64,000 bases of DNA from contig NZ_JAUSSN010000007.1 in the NCBI RefSeq assembly GCF_030812335.1, positions 62,001 to 126,000 of the forward strand, given 5' to 3'. Position numbers and translations under genes: made by a program. Positions 10,102-18,167 of the stretch are shown piece after piece; within the stretch, counting starts at the first letter, position 1; every line of letters starts with the position of its first letter. The DNA is from Pseudarthrobacter oxydans. Lineage in GTDB: Bacteria; Actinomycetota; Actinomycetes; Actinomycetales; Micrococcaceae. The notes below the pieces were generated by a model that saw nothing but the letters and a program-made list of their open reading frames with translations, did no database searches and was not told the origin of the DNA.

Positions 10102-10153
10102 CGCAGGACTCCTCTCGCAACAGTTTCATCTTTGTCGCGCCGCAGACCCCTTG

Positions 10154-10175
10154 CTAGTTAGGTTGCCCTAACTAG
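10154..10175 (-). promoter_or_regulatory. iron-box-like (DtxR/IdeR type) palindrome upstream of acn
   Basis: CTAGTTAGG-TTGC-CCTAACTAG is a perfect 9-bp inverted repeat. It contains TTAGGTT and CCTAA elements of the DtxR/IdeR consensus, and lies 53-74 bp before the acn ATG where it could overlap the promoter. Confidence 0.5.
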
Positions 10176-10181
10176 TGCCGG

Positions 10182-10197
10182 CCTTGTTCGTACAAGG
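10182..10197. promoter_or_regulatory. second palindrome upstream of acn
   Basis: CCTTGT-TCGT-ACAAGG is a perfect 6-bp inverted repeat 7 bp beyond the iron-box-like site. It could be a second regulator site; it does not match a motif I know. Confidence 0.3.
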
Positions 10198-10271
10198 TCC
10201 GGTACCGGGTGCAGGAGGTCAGCCGTGATTACGGAGCGCGACGTCGGACTACTCCGCCCATCCTAGTGGCC

Positions 10272-11633
10272 TCAGCCCCGGGGAGTCAGCAGCGCCACAG
10301 TCTCCATATGGTGCGTATGCGGATACAGGTCAAAGGCCCGCAGCCCCGCCAGTTCCCAGCCGGACTGCTGGAAGTAGCCCACATCGCGGGCAAAGGACGC
10401 CGGATCGCAGGACACATAGGCCACGGCCCGCGGACCGGCCCCGACCAGCTGGTTCACGACGGCCTTGCCGGCACCGGCCCGGGGCGGGTCCAGCAGGATG
10501 GCGTCGAAGCTGCGGGCTTTCTCGCGCAGGACCCGTTCCACCCGCCCTTGGACGATCTCCACCTGGGTCGCGTCATGGAGGTTTTTGCGGGCGTCCCGGC
10601 TGCTGCCGGGCGATCCCTCCACGGACAGCACGGACCCGGTGACACCCACGGCGTCCGCGAGCGGAGCGGTGAACAGGCCCGCCCCGGCGTACAGGTCAGC
10701 CACCACGGCGCCCGGTTCCAGGAAGCCGCCGTCGTGCAGGAATCCGGTCACAGCCCCCGCGAGGGTGTCCGGGCCGTCCCGGTGGATCTGCCAGAAACCG
10801 TCGCCGGTGACGCGGAAGTCGTGGCCGGACGCGGTCTCCTGGACGTAGGTGCGTCCGCGCAGCCGCAGCACTTCGCCCTTGACCGGATCGAAGCTCGCCA
10901 CGGAGACGTCCTCGGGCAGCTGGGCGAGGACCGCGCTGAGGCGCTTGGCGCGCGTTCCCGGGGCCGGGACCAGGAGCACCAGCGGGCGGGAGCCGTTGGC
11001 CGGGGCGGCGACTTCGATGCGTTCGATGCCCTGCAGGTCGATGTCCCAGAGCCGGAGGGCGTTGATGGCCTCCGACGCCAGGGGCATCTCCCGGACCGGG
11101 AGGATCTGGTCGGAGCGGTGCGCGTGCATGCCGAGCTTTCCGGCAGGAGTCACGGCGAAGCCGGCGCGGGTGCGCCAGGCGAGGCCCGCCGCCGCGTCGG
11201 TTCCGGGCTCCCCCACGGCTTCCACCGTTACTCCCTCCCCCACCTGCGTAAGGTCGACGCCGGCGAGGCGGCGCAGCTGTTCGGCCAGCACCTCGGTCTT
11301 GAGGCTGCGCTGGCGCACGAGGGAGATGTGGCCCAGTTCGGCGCCTCCCACGGGCGGGTGGCGGTGCGACCAGGAGCGCACGGAATCGGCCAGGTCCCAG
11401 AAATGCCCCACCCGGTCGGGGGAAGAGTCCAGGACCTCCACGACGTCGCCGCGCCAGAACTTGGCGTCCGGACCGGACTCGGTGAGCCGGACGCGGACCT
11501 TTTCGCCGGGGATGCCATGGCGGACGAACACCACGCGCCCCTCGTGCCGGGCCACGCAGTGCCCGCCGTGGGCGACCGGCCCGACGTCGACGGTCAGTTC
11601 GGTGTGGGGTTGGGTCTGGGTATCGGAGCTCAT
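10272..11633 (-). CDS. TRAM-domain class I SAM-dependent RNA methyltransferase (TrmA/RlmD family)
   Basis: Predicted 453-residue 5-methyluridine-type RNA methyltransferase. The N-terminal 60 residues (VAHGGHCVARHEGRVVFV) form the TRAM RNA-binding domain. The catalytic half carries the SAM motif DLYAGAGLFTAPLADAVG, the LLDPPRAGAG motif, and VSCDPASFARDVGY with the nucleophilic Cys. The Cys quartet for an iron-sulfur cluster found in E. coli RlmD was not seen. The ATG at 11633 overlaps the TGA of the upstream permease (ATGA), which indicates translational coupling. The target (23S rRNA or tRNA) cannot be told from sequence. Confidence 0.9.
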   Translation of the reverse strand: MSSDTQTQPHTELTVDVGPVAHGGHCVARHEGRVVFVRHGIPGEKVRVRLTESGPDAKFWRGDVVEVLDSSPDRVGHFWDLADSVRSWSHRHPPVGGAELGHISLVRQRSLKTEVLAEQLRRLAGVDLTQVGEGVTVEAVGEPGTDAAAGLAWRTRAGFAVTPAGKLGMHAHRSDQILPVREMPLASEAINALRLWDIDLQGIERIEVAAPANGSRPLVLLVPAPGTRAKRLSAVLAQLPEDVSVASFDPVKGEVLRLRGRTYVQETASGHDFRVTGDGFWQIHRDGPDTLAGAVTGFLHDGGFLEPGAVVADLYAGAGLFTAPLADAVGVTGSVLSVEGSPGSSRDARKNLHDATQVEIVQGRVERVLREKARSFDAILLDPPRAGAGKAVVNQLVGAGPRAVAYVSCDPASFARDVGYFQQSGWELAGLRAFDLYPHTHHMETVALLTPRG

Positions 11634-13606
11634 TGGATGTCCTGCAGTCTCTTGGCTTCTTCGGATGATTTCAGCTGCCACGGCACACTGGCCACCATGA
11701 CGCCCGGCTCGAAGTGCAGCCGGGTCTTGATGCGCAGTGCGGTCTGGTTATGCACCAGTTGCTCCCACCACTTACCCACGACGTACTCGGGGATGTAGAC
11801 GACGATCAGGTCGCGCGGCGAATCGCGCCGCATGTTCTTGATGTACTCCATGATGGGCGTCACCGTTTCGCGGAACGGACTGGCCAGCACCGTCAACGGT
11901 ACCGGGATTTCCAGCTTCTCCCAGTCCGCGATCGTTTGTTCGGTCTCCTCGCTGCTGATGTCCACGGTGATGGCATCCAGCCGGGAGGGCCGCGAGGCTC
12001 GGGCGTAGGCCAGCGCCCGCAGGACCGGCTTGCGGACATGCGAGACGAGCAGCACCGCGTGCACCCGGGTGGGCAGGGCCCGCGGCGAGGAGTCCTCATC
12101 CACGGCGAGTTCCTTGGCCACGTTGTCATAGTGCGCCCGGATGCTCCACATGATCAGGAAGAGCACGAACATGGCCAGCAGCGCGATCCACGCACCCTGT
12201 TCGAACTTGGTGATCAGGACGATCAGCAGGACCGTGGCGGTCATGCCGAAGCCGATGCCGTTGATGGTGCGCGATTTGAGCATCCGCCGCTTCACCGCGG
12301 GGTCCTTGGCGAGCTTGAGCTCCCGGCCCCAGTGCCGGACCATGCCGAGCTGGCTGATCGTGAAGGAGATGAAGACGCCCACGATGTAGAGCTGGATGAG
12401 CTTGGTGACATCCGCGTTGAACGCGATGATCAGCACCAGCGCGCCGGCGGCCAGCGCCAGCACGCCGTTGCTGAAGGCCAGCCGGTCCCCGCGGGTGCGC
12501 AGCTGGCGGGGCAGGTAGCCGTCCTGCGCCAGGATCGAGCCGAGCACCGGGAAACCGTTGAACGCCGTGTTGGAAGCGAAGACGAGGATCACGCCGGTCG
12601 CGGCGACGACGATGAAGAAGGGGATGGATGCTGCGCCGAAGATCGTCTGGGCGATCTGGCTGATCGCCGGACTCTGGATATAGCCTTCCGGCAGCAGCTC
12701 GCCGTTCAGCAGGAACTCCGTGGCCGGGTCCAGCACGATGTGCACCTTCGTGGCGTTCGCCAGGAAGATGATCCCGGCCAGCATGGCTGAGGCGATCACA
12801 CCGAGCAGCAGCAGCGTCGTGGCCGCGTTTTTGCTCTTGGGCTTTTGGAAGTTCGGCACACCGTTGCTGATGGCCTCGATGCCGGTCAGCGCCGCGGCTC
12901 CTGAGGAGAAGGCCCGGAGCAGCAGGAACGCGCCGGCGAGTCCGACCAGTCCTTCGTCGAAGCCCGGCGCGGGAACAATTGTGAAGGCCGCCGAGGGCGC
13001 CTCGCCCAGCTGGCCGGTGGCGGCCTGGAAGACGCCGATGGCGGTCATGCCGAGGATCGAGGCCATAAAGATATAGGTCGGCAGGGCGAACAGCGTTCCG
13101 GCTTCCTTGATGCCCCGCAGGTTCACGAGGGCCAGGATTACGACGCCGATCGTCGCGATGAGCGCCTGCTGGCCGTGCAGCGAGGGCACCGCGGTGGTCA
13201 GGTACGTTGCGGCGGAGGACATCGACACGGCGACGGTCAGCACGTAGTCGACCAGCAGCGCGGAGGCGACGGTGAGCCCGGCATATTTGCCCAGGTTCTC
13301 GTTGGCGATCTGGTAGTCGCCGCCGCCGGAGGGGTAGGCGTGGACGTTCTGGCGGTAGGAGGCGACGACGGTCAGCAGCACTACCATGACGGCCAGTCCG
13401 ACCAAGGGCGAGAACGCCACGGCGCTGACGCCGGCCAGCGCCAGCGTCAGGAGGATTTCGTCCGGCGCGTACGCCACGGAGGACAGCGCGTCGGAGGCGA
13501 AAACGGGCAGGGCGATCCGCTTGGGAAGGAGGGTGTGAGCCAGGTTGTCGTTCCGGAACGGCCTGCCTACCAGCACCCGCTTCACGGCATTGAAAATTGT
13601 CGGCAC
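11630..13606 (-). CDS. KimA-like potassium permease (APC superfamily)
   Basis: Predicted 658-residue membrane protein with about 12 hydrophobic segments up to residue 480 and a cytosolic C-terminal domain of about 160 residues. The start (FNAVKRVLVGRPF), the first helix region (PVFASDALSSVAYAPDEILL) and AFSSGAAALTGIEAISNGVP, AYPSGGGDYQIANENLG and the C-terminal WWEQLVHNQTALR resemble Bacillus subtilis KimA, a proton-coupled K+ importer inhibited by c-di-AMP. Two TrkA/RCK proteins are encoded divergently next to it, which supports a potassium role. General amino acid transport is the alternative. No Shine-Dalgarno precedes the GTG; TAGCTT lies 6 nt upstream, so the mRNA is probably leaderless. 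Confidence 0.8.
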   Translation of the reverse strand: MPTIFNAVKRVLVGRPFRNDNLAHTLLPKRIALPVFASDALSSVAYAPDEILLTLALAGVSAVAFSPLVGLAVMVVLLTVVASYRQNVHAYPSGGGDYQIANENLGKYAGLTVASALLVDYVLTVAVSMSSAATYLTTAVPSLHGQQALIATIGVVILALVNLRGIKEAGTLFALPTYIFMASILGMTAIGVFQAATGQLGEAPSAAFTIVPAPGFDEGLVGLAGAFLLLRAFSSGAAALTGIEAISNGVPNFQKPKSKNAATTLLLLGVIASAMLAGIIFLANATKVHIVLDPATEFLLNGELLPEGYIQSPAISQIAQTIFGAASIPFFIVVAATGVILVFASNTAFNGFPVLGSILAQDGYLPRQLRTRGDRLAFSNGVLALAAGALVLIIAFNADVTKLIQLYIVGVFISFTISQLGMVRHWGRELKLAKDPAVKRRMLKSRTINGIGFGMTATVLLIVLITKFEQGAWIALLAMFVLFLIMWSIRAHYDNVAKELAVDEDSSPRALPTRVHAVLLVSHVRKPVLRALAYARASRPSRLDAITVDISSEETEQTIADWEKLEIPVPLTVLASPFRETVTPIMEYIKNMRRDSPRDLIVVYIPEYVVGKWWEQLVHNQTALRIKTRLHFEPGVMVASVPWQLKSSEEAKRLQDIQ

Positions 13607-13612
13607 CAGACA

Positions 13613-13618
13613 AAGCTA
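13613..13618 (-). promoter_or_regulatory. candidate -10 element, leaderless promoter of the KimA-like gene
   Basis: TAGCTT on the minus strand is exactly 6 nt before the GTG at 13606, and there is no Shine-Dalgarno sequence. Confidence 0.4.
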
Positions 13619-13831
13619 GCCCGATTCGGACGCGATGTCATGACGGCGACGATCCCCGCCGTCCGGGCAGCTCCGGGAGGGCAGTACGGCCTGCATCGAA
13701 GGCAGCTGTCTTGCGGGCATCCGGGCCTGCTGCCGGGAGGGTCGACGCGGCGCCCGCGGGGCTGGCTGCCCGGGCCGCGGTGGCCGGTAGAGTTTTACCC
13801 AGCAGCAGTACAGGAACAACAGGAGGCACGG

Positions 13832-14503
13832 TTGGCGCACTTCGTGATTATGGGTTGTGGCCGCGTGGGGGCAACCCTCGCGCACACACTCGAGGACGCG
13901 GGCCATTCCGTGGCCATCATCGACCAGGACGACCGCGCCTTCCGGCGGCTCCGGACGGGCTTCACCGGCCGCAAGGTCACCGGCGTCGGCTTTGACCGGG
14001 AAACCCTCAAGCAGGCCGGCGTCGCGGATGCCTATGCCTTCGCTGCCGTCTCCAGCGGCGACAATTCCAACATCCTGGCCACCCGCGTGGCCCGCGAAAC
14101 CTTCCATGTCCCGCACGTGGTCGCCAGGATCTACGACCCCGGCCGCGCCGAGATCTACCAGCGCCTGGGGATCCCCACGGTCGCCGCCGTGCGCTGGAGC
14201 GCGGACCAGGTGCTCCGCAGGATCCTGCCCGAACAACACCTCGCCGGCGACTTCCGGGACCCCTCCGGCCGGCTCGTGCTTGCCGAGGTGGATCTGAACC
14301 CTGACTGGATCGGCCACCCCGTCACGTCGATCGAGAGGGCCGCCGGGGTCCGCGTCGCCTACCTGACGCGGTTCGGCGAGGGCATGCTGCCCGTGGCCGG
14401 CACCCTCTACCAGGACGGCGACACCGTGCACGCCATGCTGGGTGTGGACCGCAGCACCGAAGTCGCCCACATTCTTGCCAAGTCCCCCGCCAAGGAGTCC
14501 TAA
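13832..14503 (+). CDS. trkA: TrkA-family (RCK) potassium uptake regulator, first copy
   Basis: Predicted 223-residue cytosolic protein. The N-terminal RCK_N Rossmann domain starts almost at once with FVIMGCGRVGATLAHTL (GxGxxG NAD-binding), with the acidic end of beta-2 in AIIDQDD. It is followed by an RCK_C domain from about residue 135 (VDLNPDWIGHPVTSIERAAG). Such proteins gate K+ channels or transporters in response to nucleotides. The TTG at 13832 is chosen because AGGAGG lies 5 nt before it and the NAD fold begins immediately; the longer open frame upstream overlaps the divergent permease. It is followed without a gap by a second trkA. The pair corresponds to the CeoB/CeoC arrangement of mycobacteria. 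Confidence 0.9.
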   Translation: MAHFVIMGCGRVGATLAHTLEDAGHSVAIIDQDDRAFRRLRTGFTGRKVTGVGFDRETLKQAGVADAYAFAAVSSGDNSNILATRVARETFHVPHVVARIYDPGRAEIYQRLGIPTVAAVRWSADQVLRRILPEQHLAGDFRDPSGRLVLAEVDLNPDWIGHPVTSIERAAGVRVAYLTRFGEGMLPVAGTLYQDGDTVHAMLGVDRSTEVAHILAKSPAKES

Positions 14504-15262
14504 GTGAAAGTCGTCATTGTCGGGGCGGGAAGCGTCGGTTCCTCGATCGCGCGCGAACTGCTGGCCCACAAACACGAGATCCTGCTGATCGACCTGAAAC
14601 CTGAGGTGATCGGCCGCAGCGGCCTGCGCGGTGCGCACTGGCTGGTCGGCGATGCCTGCGAACTGAGCACGCTGCAGGAAGCGAAACTGGAGGACGCCGA
14701 CGTCGTGGTCTCAGCGACCGGTGACGACAAGGTCAACCTGGTGGTCTCGCTGCTGGCGAAGACCGAATTCGGCGTCGGACGGACGGTGGGCCGGGTCAAC
14801 AACCCCAAGAATGACTGGATGTTCGACGACTCCTGGGGCGTCGACGTCGCAGTCAACACCCCGCAGCTGATGACCGCCCTGGTCGAGGAGGCCGTGGAGA
14901 TCGGCGACCTCGTCCGCCTGCTGACCCTGCAGACCGGCGTGTCATCGCTGGTGGAGTTCACGGTCCCCCACGATTCGCATGTGATCGGCCTGACCGTGGG
15001 CGACATCGACTGGCCCGAGGATTCGACCCTGGTGGCGATCCTGCGGGACCAGGCACCGATCACGCCGAGCCGTGATGATGTGATCGACGGCGGCGACGAG
15101 CTGTTCTTCGTGACCACGATCGTGGCCGAGGATCAGCTGCGGGCCCTGCTCTCGCCGGAGTCGCAGGACGAGGACGAGGACGCCGCCGGCCAGCACCCCG
15201 TCACCTCGGGCCGGCTCGGCCACGAGAACCCGCTGCCGGAGGACGACGGCTTCGACGGCTAG
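14504..15262 (+). CDS. trkA: TrkA-family (RCK) potassium uptake regulator, second copy
   Basis: Predicted 252-residue protein with an RCK_N domain starting MKVVIVGAGSVGSSIARELL (NAD-binding GxGxxG) and LLIDLKPE at beta-2, then an RCK_C domain from about residue 140 (LVEFTVPHDSHVIGLTVGDI). The C-terminal 35 residues are an acidic, disordered-looking tail (ESQDEDEDAAGQHP) absent from the first copy. The GTG start at 14504 follows the preceding TAA directly, and AAGGAG of the ribosome binding site lies inside the end of the first gene. The tight coupling suggests that the two products form a hetero-oligomeric gating ring. Confidence 0.9.
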   Translation: MKVVIVGAGSVGSSIARELLAHKHEILLIDLKPEVIGRSGLRGAHWLVGDACELSTLQEAKLEDADVVVSATGDDKVNLVVSLLAKTEFGVGRTVGRVNNPKNDWMFDDSWGVDVAVNTPQLMTALVEEAVEIGDLVRLLTLQTGVSSLVEFTVPHDSHVIGLTVGDIDWPEDSTLVAILRDQAPITPSRDDVIDGGDELFFVTTIVAEDQLRALLSPESQDEDEDAAGQHPVTSGRLGHENPLPEDDGFDG

Positions 15263-15266
15263 CCCG

Positions 15267-15326
15267 GTTGCGCTATCACTCCTGGCGGTTCTGCTCGCTG
15301 GGAACGACGTTTAGTGATAGCGCAAC
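15267..15326. terminator. long inverted repeat between convergent genes
   Basis: GTTGCGCTATCACT at 15267-15280 is matched by its exact complement at 15313-15326, with a 32-nt loop. It lies between trkA (rightward) and DUF3159 (leftward). There is no T tract, so it may be a bidirectional terminator or another palindromic element. Confidence 0.6.
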
Positions 15327-15332
15327 GTGTGG

Positions 15333-16169
15333 CTAGGCCGCTGGGGTCGTTGGTGTGGCAGTCGGGGCGGGCCGGGTGAGCAGCCAGGCGACCCAGATGC
15401 CCAGGATGTACAGCGGCGCACCCATCAGCAGCCGCGTCGTGGCGAGGGCCGCGAAGCCGGACTCGCCCATGAAGTACAGCGGAACCTGGACCAGCAGCCG
15501 CAGCGCCAGCACCGCGATGATCACCCAGGTGCCGATCTGGTAGGCCTTGACCCGGGCAGGGTCCTTGCGCCAGTCCAGGCCCTCGTTGCGGATGAACCCG
15601 AAGATCAGCCCGGCAAAGGGCCAGCGCACGGCAATCGAGATGGTCATCGCCACGATGTAGGCGAAGTTGGTGAAGAACCCCGGGACGTAGAAGTCCTCGG
15701 CCTTGCCGGTGGTGTTGGCCAGCCACGCGGAGATCCCGACGCCGACGATCCCCGCCAGTGCCTGCGTCAGCGGTTTGCGCTGGACCAGCCGGATGACGGT
15801 GAAGGCCGCAGCCACGGACAGCGCCGCGATCAGCGCCAGGGGCAGCTCACGCGTGACCGTGAAGGCAACCAGGAAGATCAGGCCCGGGAGGATGCTTTCG
15901 GCAATGCCCTGGACCCCGCCGGCGCTCTTGAGCACGTCGATGTTGCCGTTGCCGGTACGGTGCAGTCCGGCCTTGGCCGCGTATCCCTCGGCGAGCTGCG
16001 CCACGGTCGGCTGAGCCGCGGAGGTCTCCCCGCCCGGCCCCGGCTGGGCTGGTTTCTGCTGGGCTGCAGGCTCCTGGGCGGGTCCCGGCTGGGCTGAGCC
16101 GGGCTGACCTGCGCCGGGCCGGGCTGAGCCGGACTGAACGGCGGGCTCGGGCTTCTCGGGCAGGGTCAT
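15333..16169 (-). CDS. DUF3159 family membrane protein
   Basis: Predicted 278-residue protein. The first 55 residues are a Gln/Pro/Gly/Ala-rich cytosolic tail (PGAGQPGSAQPGPAQEPAA). It is followed by about six membrane segments from residue 90 onward, including ESILPGLIFLVAFTVTREL and IAVRWPFAGLIFGFIRNEG. The latter with its WRKDPARVKAYQ segment is characteristic of DUF3159. The ATG at 16169 follows AGGAGGAAC and overlaps the stop of the upstream OB-fold gene. DUF3159, OB-fold, DUF3710 and dut form a leftward block seen in many actinobacteria; its molecular role is unknown. Confidence 0.88.
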   Translation of the reverse strand: MTLPEKPEPAVQSGSARPGAGQPGSAQPGPAQEPAAQQKPAQPGPGGETSAAQPTVAQLAEGYAAKAGLHRTGNGNIDVLKSAGGVQGIAESILPGLIFLVAFTVTRELPLALIAALSVAAAFTVIRLVQRKPLTQALAGIVGVGISAWLANTTGKAEDFYVPGFFTNFAYIVAMTISIAVRWPFAGLIFGFIRNEGLDWRKDPARVKAYQIGTWVIIAVLALRLLVQVPLYFMGESGFAALATTRLLMGAPLYILGIWVAWLLTRPAPTATPTTPAA

Positions 16170-16603
16170 TGTTCCTCCTGGCGGGAGACTATTTCGTAGC
16201 GGGGATTGAACATGGTCGGCAGGCCGTCGCGCACGGTGACCATGCCCTGCAGCCGGAGTTCGGTGCCGGCGTCGATCCCGGGGATCCTGCGCCGCCCGAG
16301 CCAGACCACGCGGAGCCGGTCCTTCGGGACGGCGGGCCGCTGGCGCCGCGGTCCGGCGGCGGGCTGCGCTGCGGTTTCGGCGGCGGGCTGGGCGCCTGCC
16401 GTAACGGTTCCTCCGGGGCCCGCTTTGGCGCCGCGGGTTTTGGGCGCATCGTGGTCGACGACGACGGCGGTGAAGGCGGCCACTTGGCTGGCCGGTGCGT
16501 AGGTGACCGACTCGATGTAGCCGTGGCACAGCACGCGGCCACGGTCCGGCAACCCCCTCACGGAGATGGAGGAGGCCGGATCCTGGCGGGGGGCATCAGC
16601 CAA
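16166..16603 (-). CDS. OB-fold nucleic-acid-binding domain protein
   Basis: Predicted 145-residue basic protein. The segments GRVLCHGYIESVTYAPA, RLRVVWLGRRRIPGIDAG and LRLQGMVTVRDGLPTMFNPRY fit a five-strand OB fold of the type found in RecG-like proteins. A 40-residue Ala/Pro/Gly-rich insertion separates strands 2 and 3. The TTG at 16603 overlaps the end of DUF3710 by 8 nt and has GGAG about 10 nt upstream; a GTG at 16624 is the alternative start. The stop overlaps the DUF3159 start. It may bind single-stranded nucleic acid, but nothing in the context shows the target. Confidence 0.75.
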   Translation of the reverse strand: MADAPRQDPASSISVRGLPDRGRVLCHGYIESVTYAPASQVAAFTAVVVDHDAPKTRGAKAGPGGTVTAGAQPAAETAAQPAAGPRRQRPAVPKDRLRVVWLGRRRIPGIDAGTELRLQGMVTVRDGLPTMFNPRYEIVSRQEEQ

Positions 16604-17324
16604 TCTGGGTAGTCTCCGGTCCACGTTCCGGCTGCCCGAGGTCCGGGGCGGACTGCGGTGCGGGCACGGCGTTTTCCTTCGGCAGGCGGAGCTGCAGCAG
16701 GTCGCGCGGCGGCATGGGGTTCTCGCCGCGCACCACTACGATCTGCCGGAACAGCCCCTCGAGGCCGGCGGCGGCGTCGCGGTCCACAGCGGCCTCGCCG
16801 CCGAAGACGCCGCGGAGGAACCAGCGCGGACCGTCGACGCCGATGAAGCGGGCCACGCGGTAGCCGTGGCTTCCGTCGGCGCCGCTGGCGGGGAGCTTGG
16901 CGAGCAGTTCGGTCCCGAACCCGCCCTGGATCTCCTCGATCTGGCCGCCCTGGCTGCCCACCGACTGGCCGATCTGTTCACGGATTTCCTCCCACAGGCC
17001 CTCGGAGCGAGGAGCCGCGAAAGCCTGGAGCTGGAGGCTGGAGCCGTTCAGGTCCATGGTGACGGCGACGACCCGCTGCGTGGCTTCCTCGACCTCGAGC
17101 CGGAGCTGCAGGCCTTCGGCGGGAGCGATCAGGAGCGCCCCGAGGTCCACGTAGCCCTCCTGGTCCTCGATTTCAGACACGTCGAAAGGACCCGTGGCGC
17201 CGCGCACGGGGGCGGCGGACGTCCCGGCGGAGTCGTCGGCGGAAGCGTCAGTGACGGCCTCCTGGGTTTCCCCGGGATCTGTCAGCTGTTCCTGCTTGGC
17301 TTTCCTGCCACGCCCAAAAACCAT
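16596..17324 (-). CDS. DUF3710 domain protein
   Basis: Predicted 242-residue soluble protein. Residues 1-50 are a charged, disordered tail (FGRGRKAKQEQLTDPGE). The core from GPFDVSEIEDQEGYVDLGAL to RWFLRGVFGGEAAVDRDAAA is the DUF3710 family, widespread in actinobacteria and always near dut. The ATG at 17324 is preceded by AAGGAGA. The C-terminal tail is Pro/Gln-rich. No catalytic residues are known. It is 168 bp downstream of dut on the same strand and overlaps the OB-fold gene. Confidence 0.88.
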   Translation of the reverse strand: MVFGRGRKAKQEQLTDPGETQEAVTDASADDSAGTSAAPVRGATGPFDVSEIEDQEGYVDLGALLIAPAEGLQLRLEVEEATQRVVAVTMDLNGSSLQLQAFAAPRSEGLWEEIREQIGQSVGSQGGQIEEIQGGFGTELLAKLPASGADGSHGYRVARFIGVDGPRWFLRGVFGGEAAVDRDAAAGLEGLFRQIVVVRGENPMPPRDLLQLRLPKENAVPAPQSAPDLGQPERGPETTQIG

Positions 17325-17492
17325 GGGGTTGTCTCCTTAGTTGTGATTCCGTGCCGCCGCGTCGCCCCGCGACCGCGCGGCGCCTGCTGCTGTCTCATTC
17401 TGCACTCAGCAGAAACACTGGTCGGCTGGTACGTCCTGCCAATGGGTCCTGCTCATAAGTCACTGCAATACTGCGGTCTGGCCGGCTTCGGG

Positions 17493-18047
17493 TCAGACCG
17501 GCGCGCCGAAGCCGCCGGTGGATCCGAAGCCTCCGCCGCCGCGAACCGAGCCGCTAAGGTCCTGGACCGGCAGGAACCTGGCGTACTCCACGCGCTGAAT
17601 AACCATTTGTGCAATTCTATCGCCGCGCTTGAGTTCAATCGCGTGGTCGCGGTCGGTATTCAGCAGCGTCACCGCGATTTCTCCGCGGTAGCCGGCGTCT
17701 ACTGTGCCCGGGGCGTTCACGACGGTCAGTCCGTGCTTGGTCGCGAGCCCGGACCGCGGGTGGATCAGCGCCACGAAGCCGTCGGGGAGGGCAATGGCCA
17801 CACCGGTGGGCACCAGCCGGCGCTCCCCCGGTTCCAGTACCACGTCCTCGCGGGCGCGGAGGTCCGCTCCGGCGTCGCCCGGGTGCGCATACGAAGGCGG
17901 TTCCAGGCCGTCGTCGAGCATCTTCAGCTGCACCGCCAGGGTGGGAGCCCCGAACACTGCCGCTGGCTGGTCTTTTGTCTGTGTATCTGGATGTTCTACC
18001 GGCTCTGCCGCTTCGGCGGCGTCCAGTGCAGTCTTTTCTTCAGTCAC
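17493..18047 (-). CDS. dut: dUTP diphosphatase
   Basis: Hydrolyses dUTP to dUMP and pyrophosphate, keeping uracil out of DNA and supplying dTMP synthesis. All five trimeric dUTPase motifs are visible: HPGDAGADLRARE (I), PRSGLATK (II), GTVDAGYRGEIAVTLLN with the catalytic Asp (III), RGDRIAQMVIQ (IV) and GGGGFGSTG (V). The first 35 residues are an Ala/Glu-rich extension, making 184 residues instead of about 155. The start is a GTG following GAGGGA. The gene diverges from DUF3093. Confidence 0.96.
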   Translation of the reverse strand: MTEEKTALDAAEAAEPVEHPDTQTKDQPAAVFGAPTLAVQLKMLDDGLEPPSYAHPGDAGADLRAREDVVLEPGERRLVPTGVAIALPDGFVALIHPRSGLATKHGLTVVNAPGTVDAGYRGEIAVTLLNTDRDHAIELKRGDRIAQMVIQRVEYARFLPVQDLSGSVRGGGGFGSTGGFGAPV

Positions 18048-18167
18048 AGTCCCTCACTCTAACGCCCGCCGGGAAGATAGGCCTAGCCGCGGCCGGCGGG
18101 CGCGGACCCCTGGTCCCGCTTCAGCCGCCAAGGTGAAATAGCCCGGGAAAAGTGGAAAGCTGGGCTT

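Noticed and set aside
13175..13831. Long N-terminal extension of the first trkA from an upstream start
   Set aside because: It overlaps the divergent permease; the RCK fold starts right after the TTG at 13832, which has AGGAGG.
13607..13831. A c-di-AMP (ydaO) riboswitch before the KimA-like gene
   Set aside because: The gene seems leaderless, with the -10 element 6 nt before the GTG, so there is no room for a riboswitch and no matching motif was seen.
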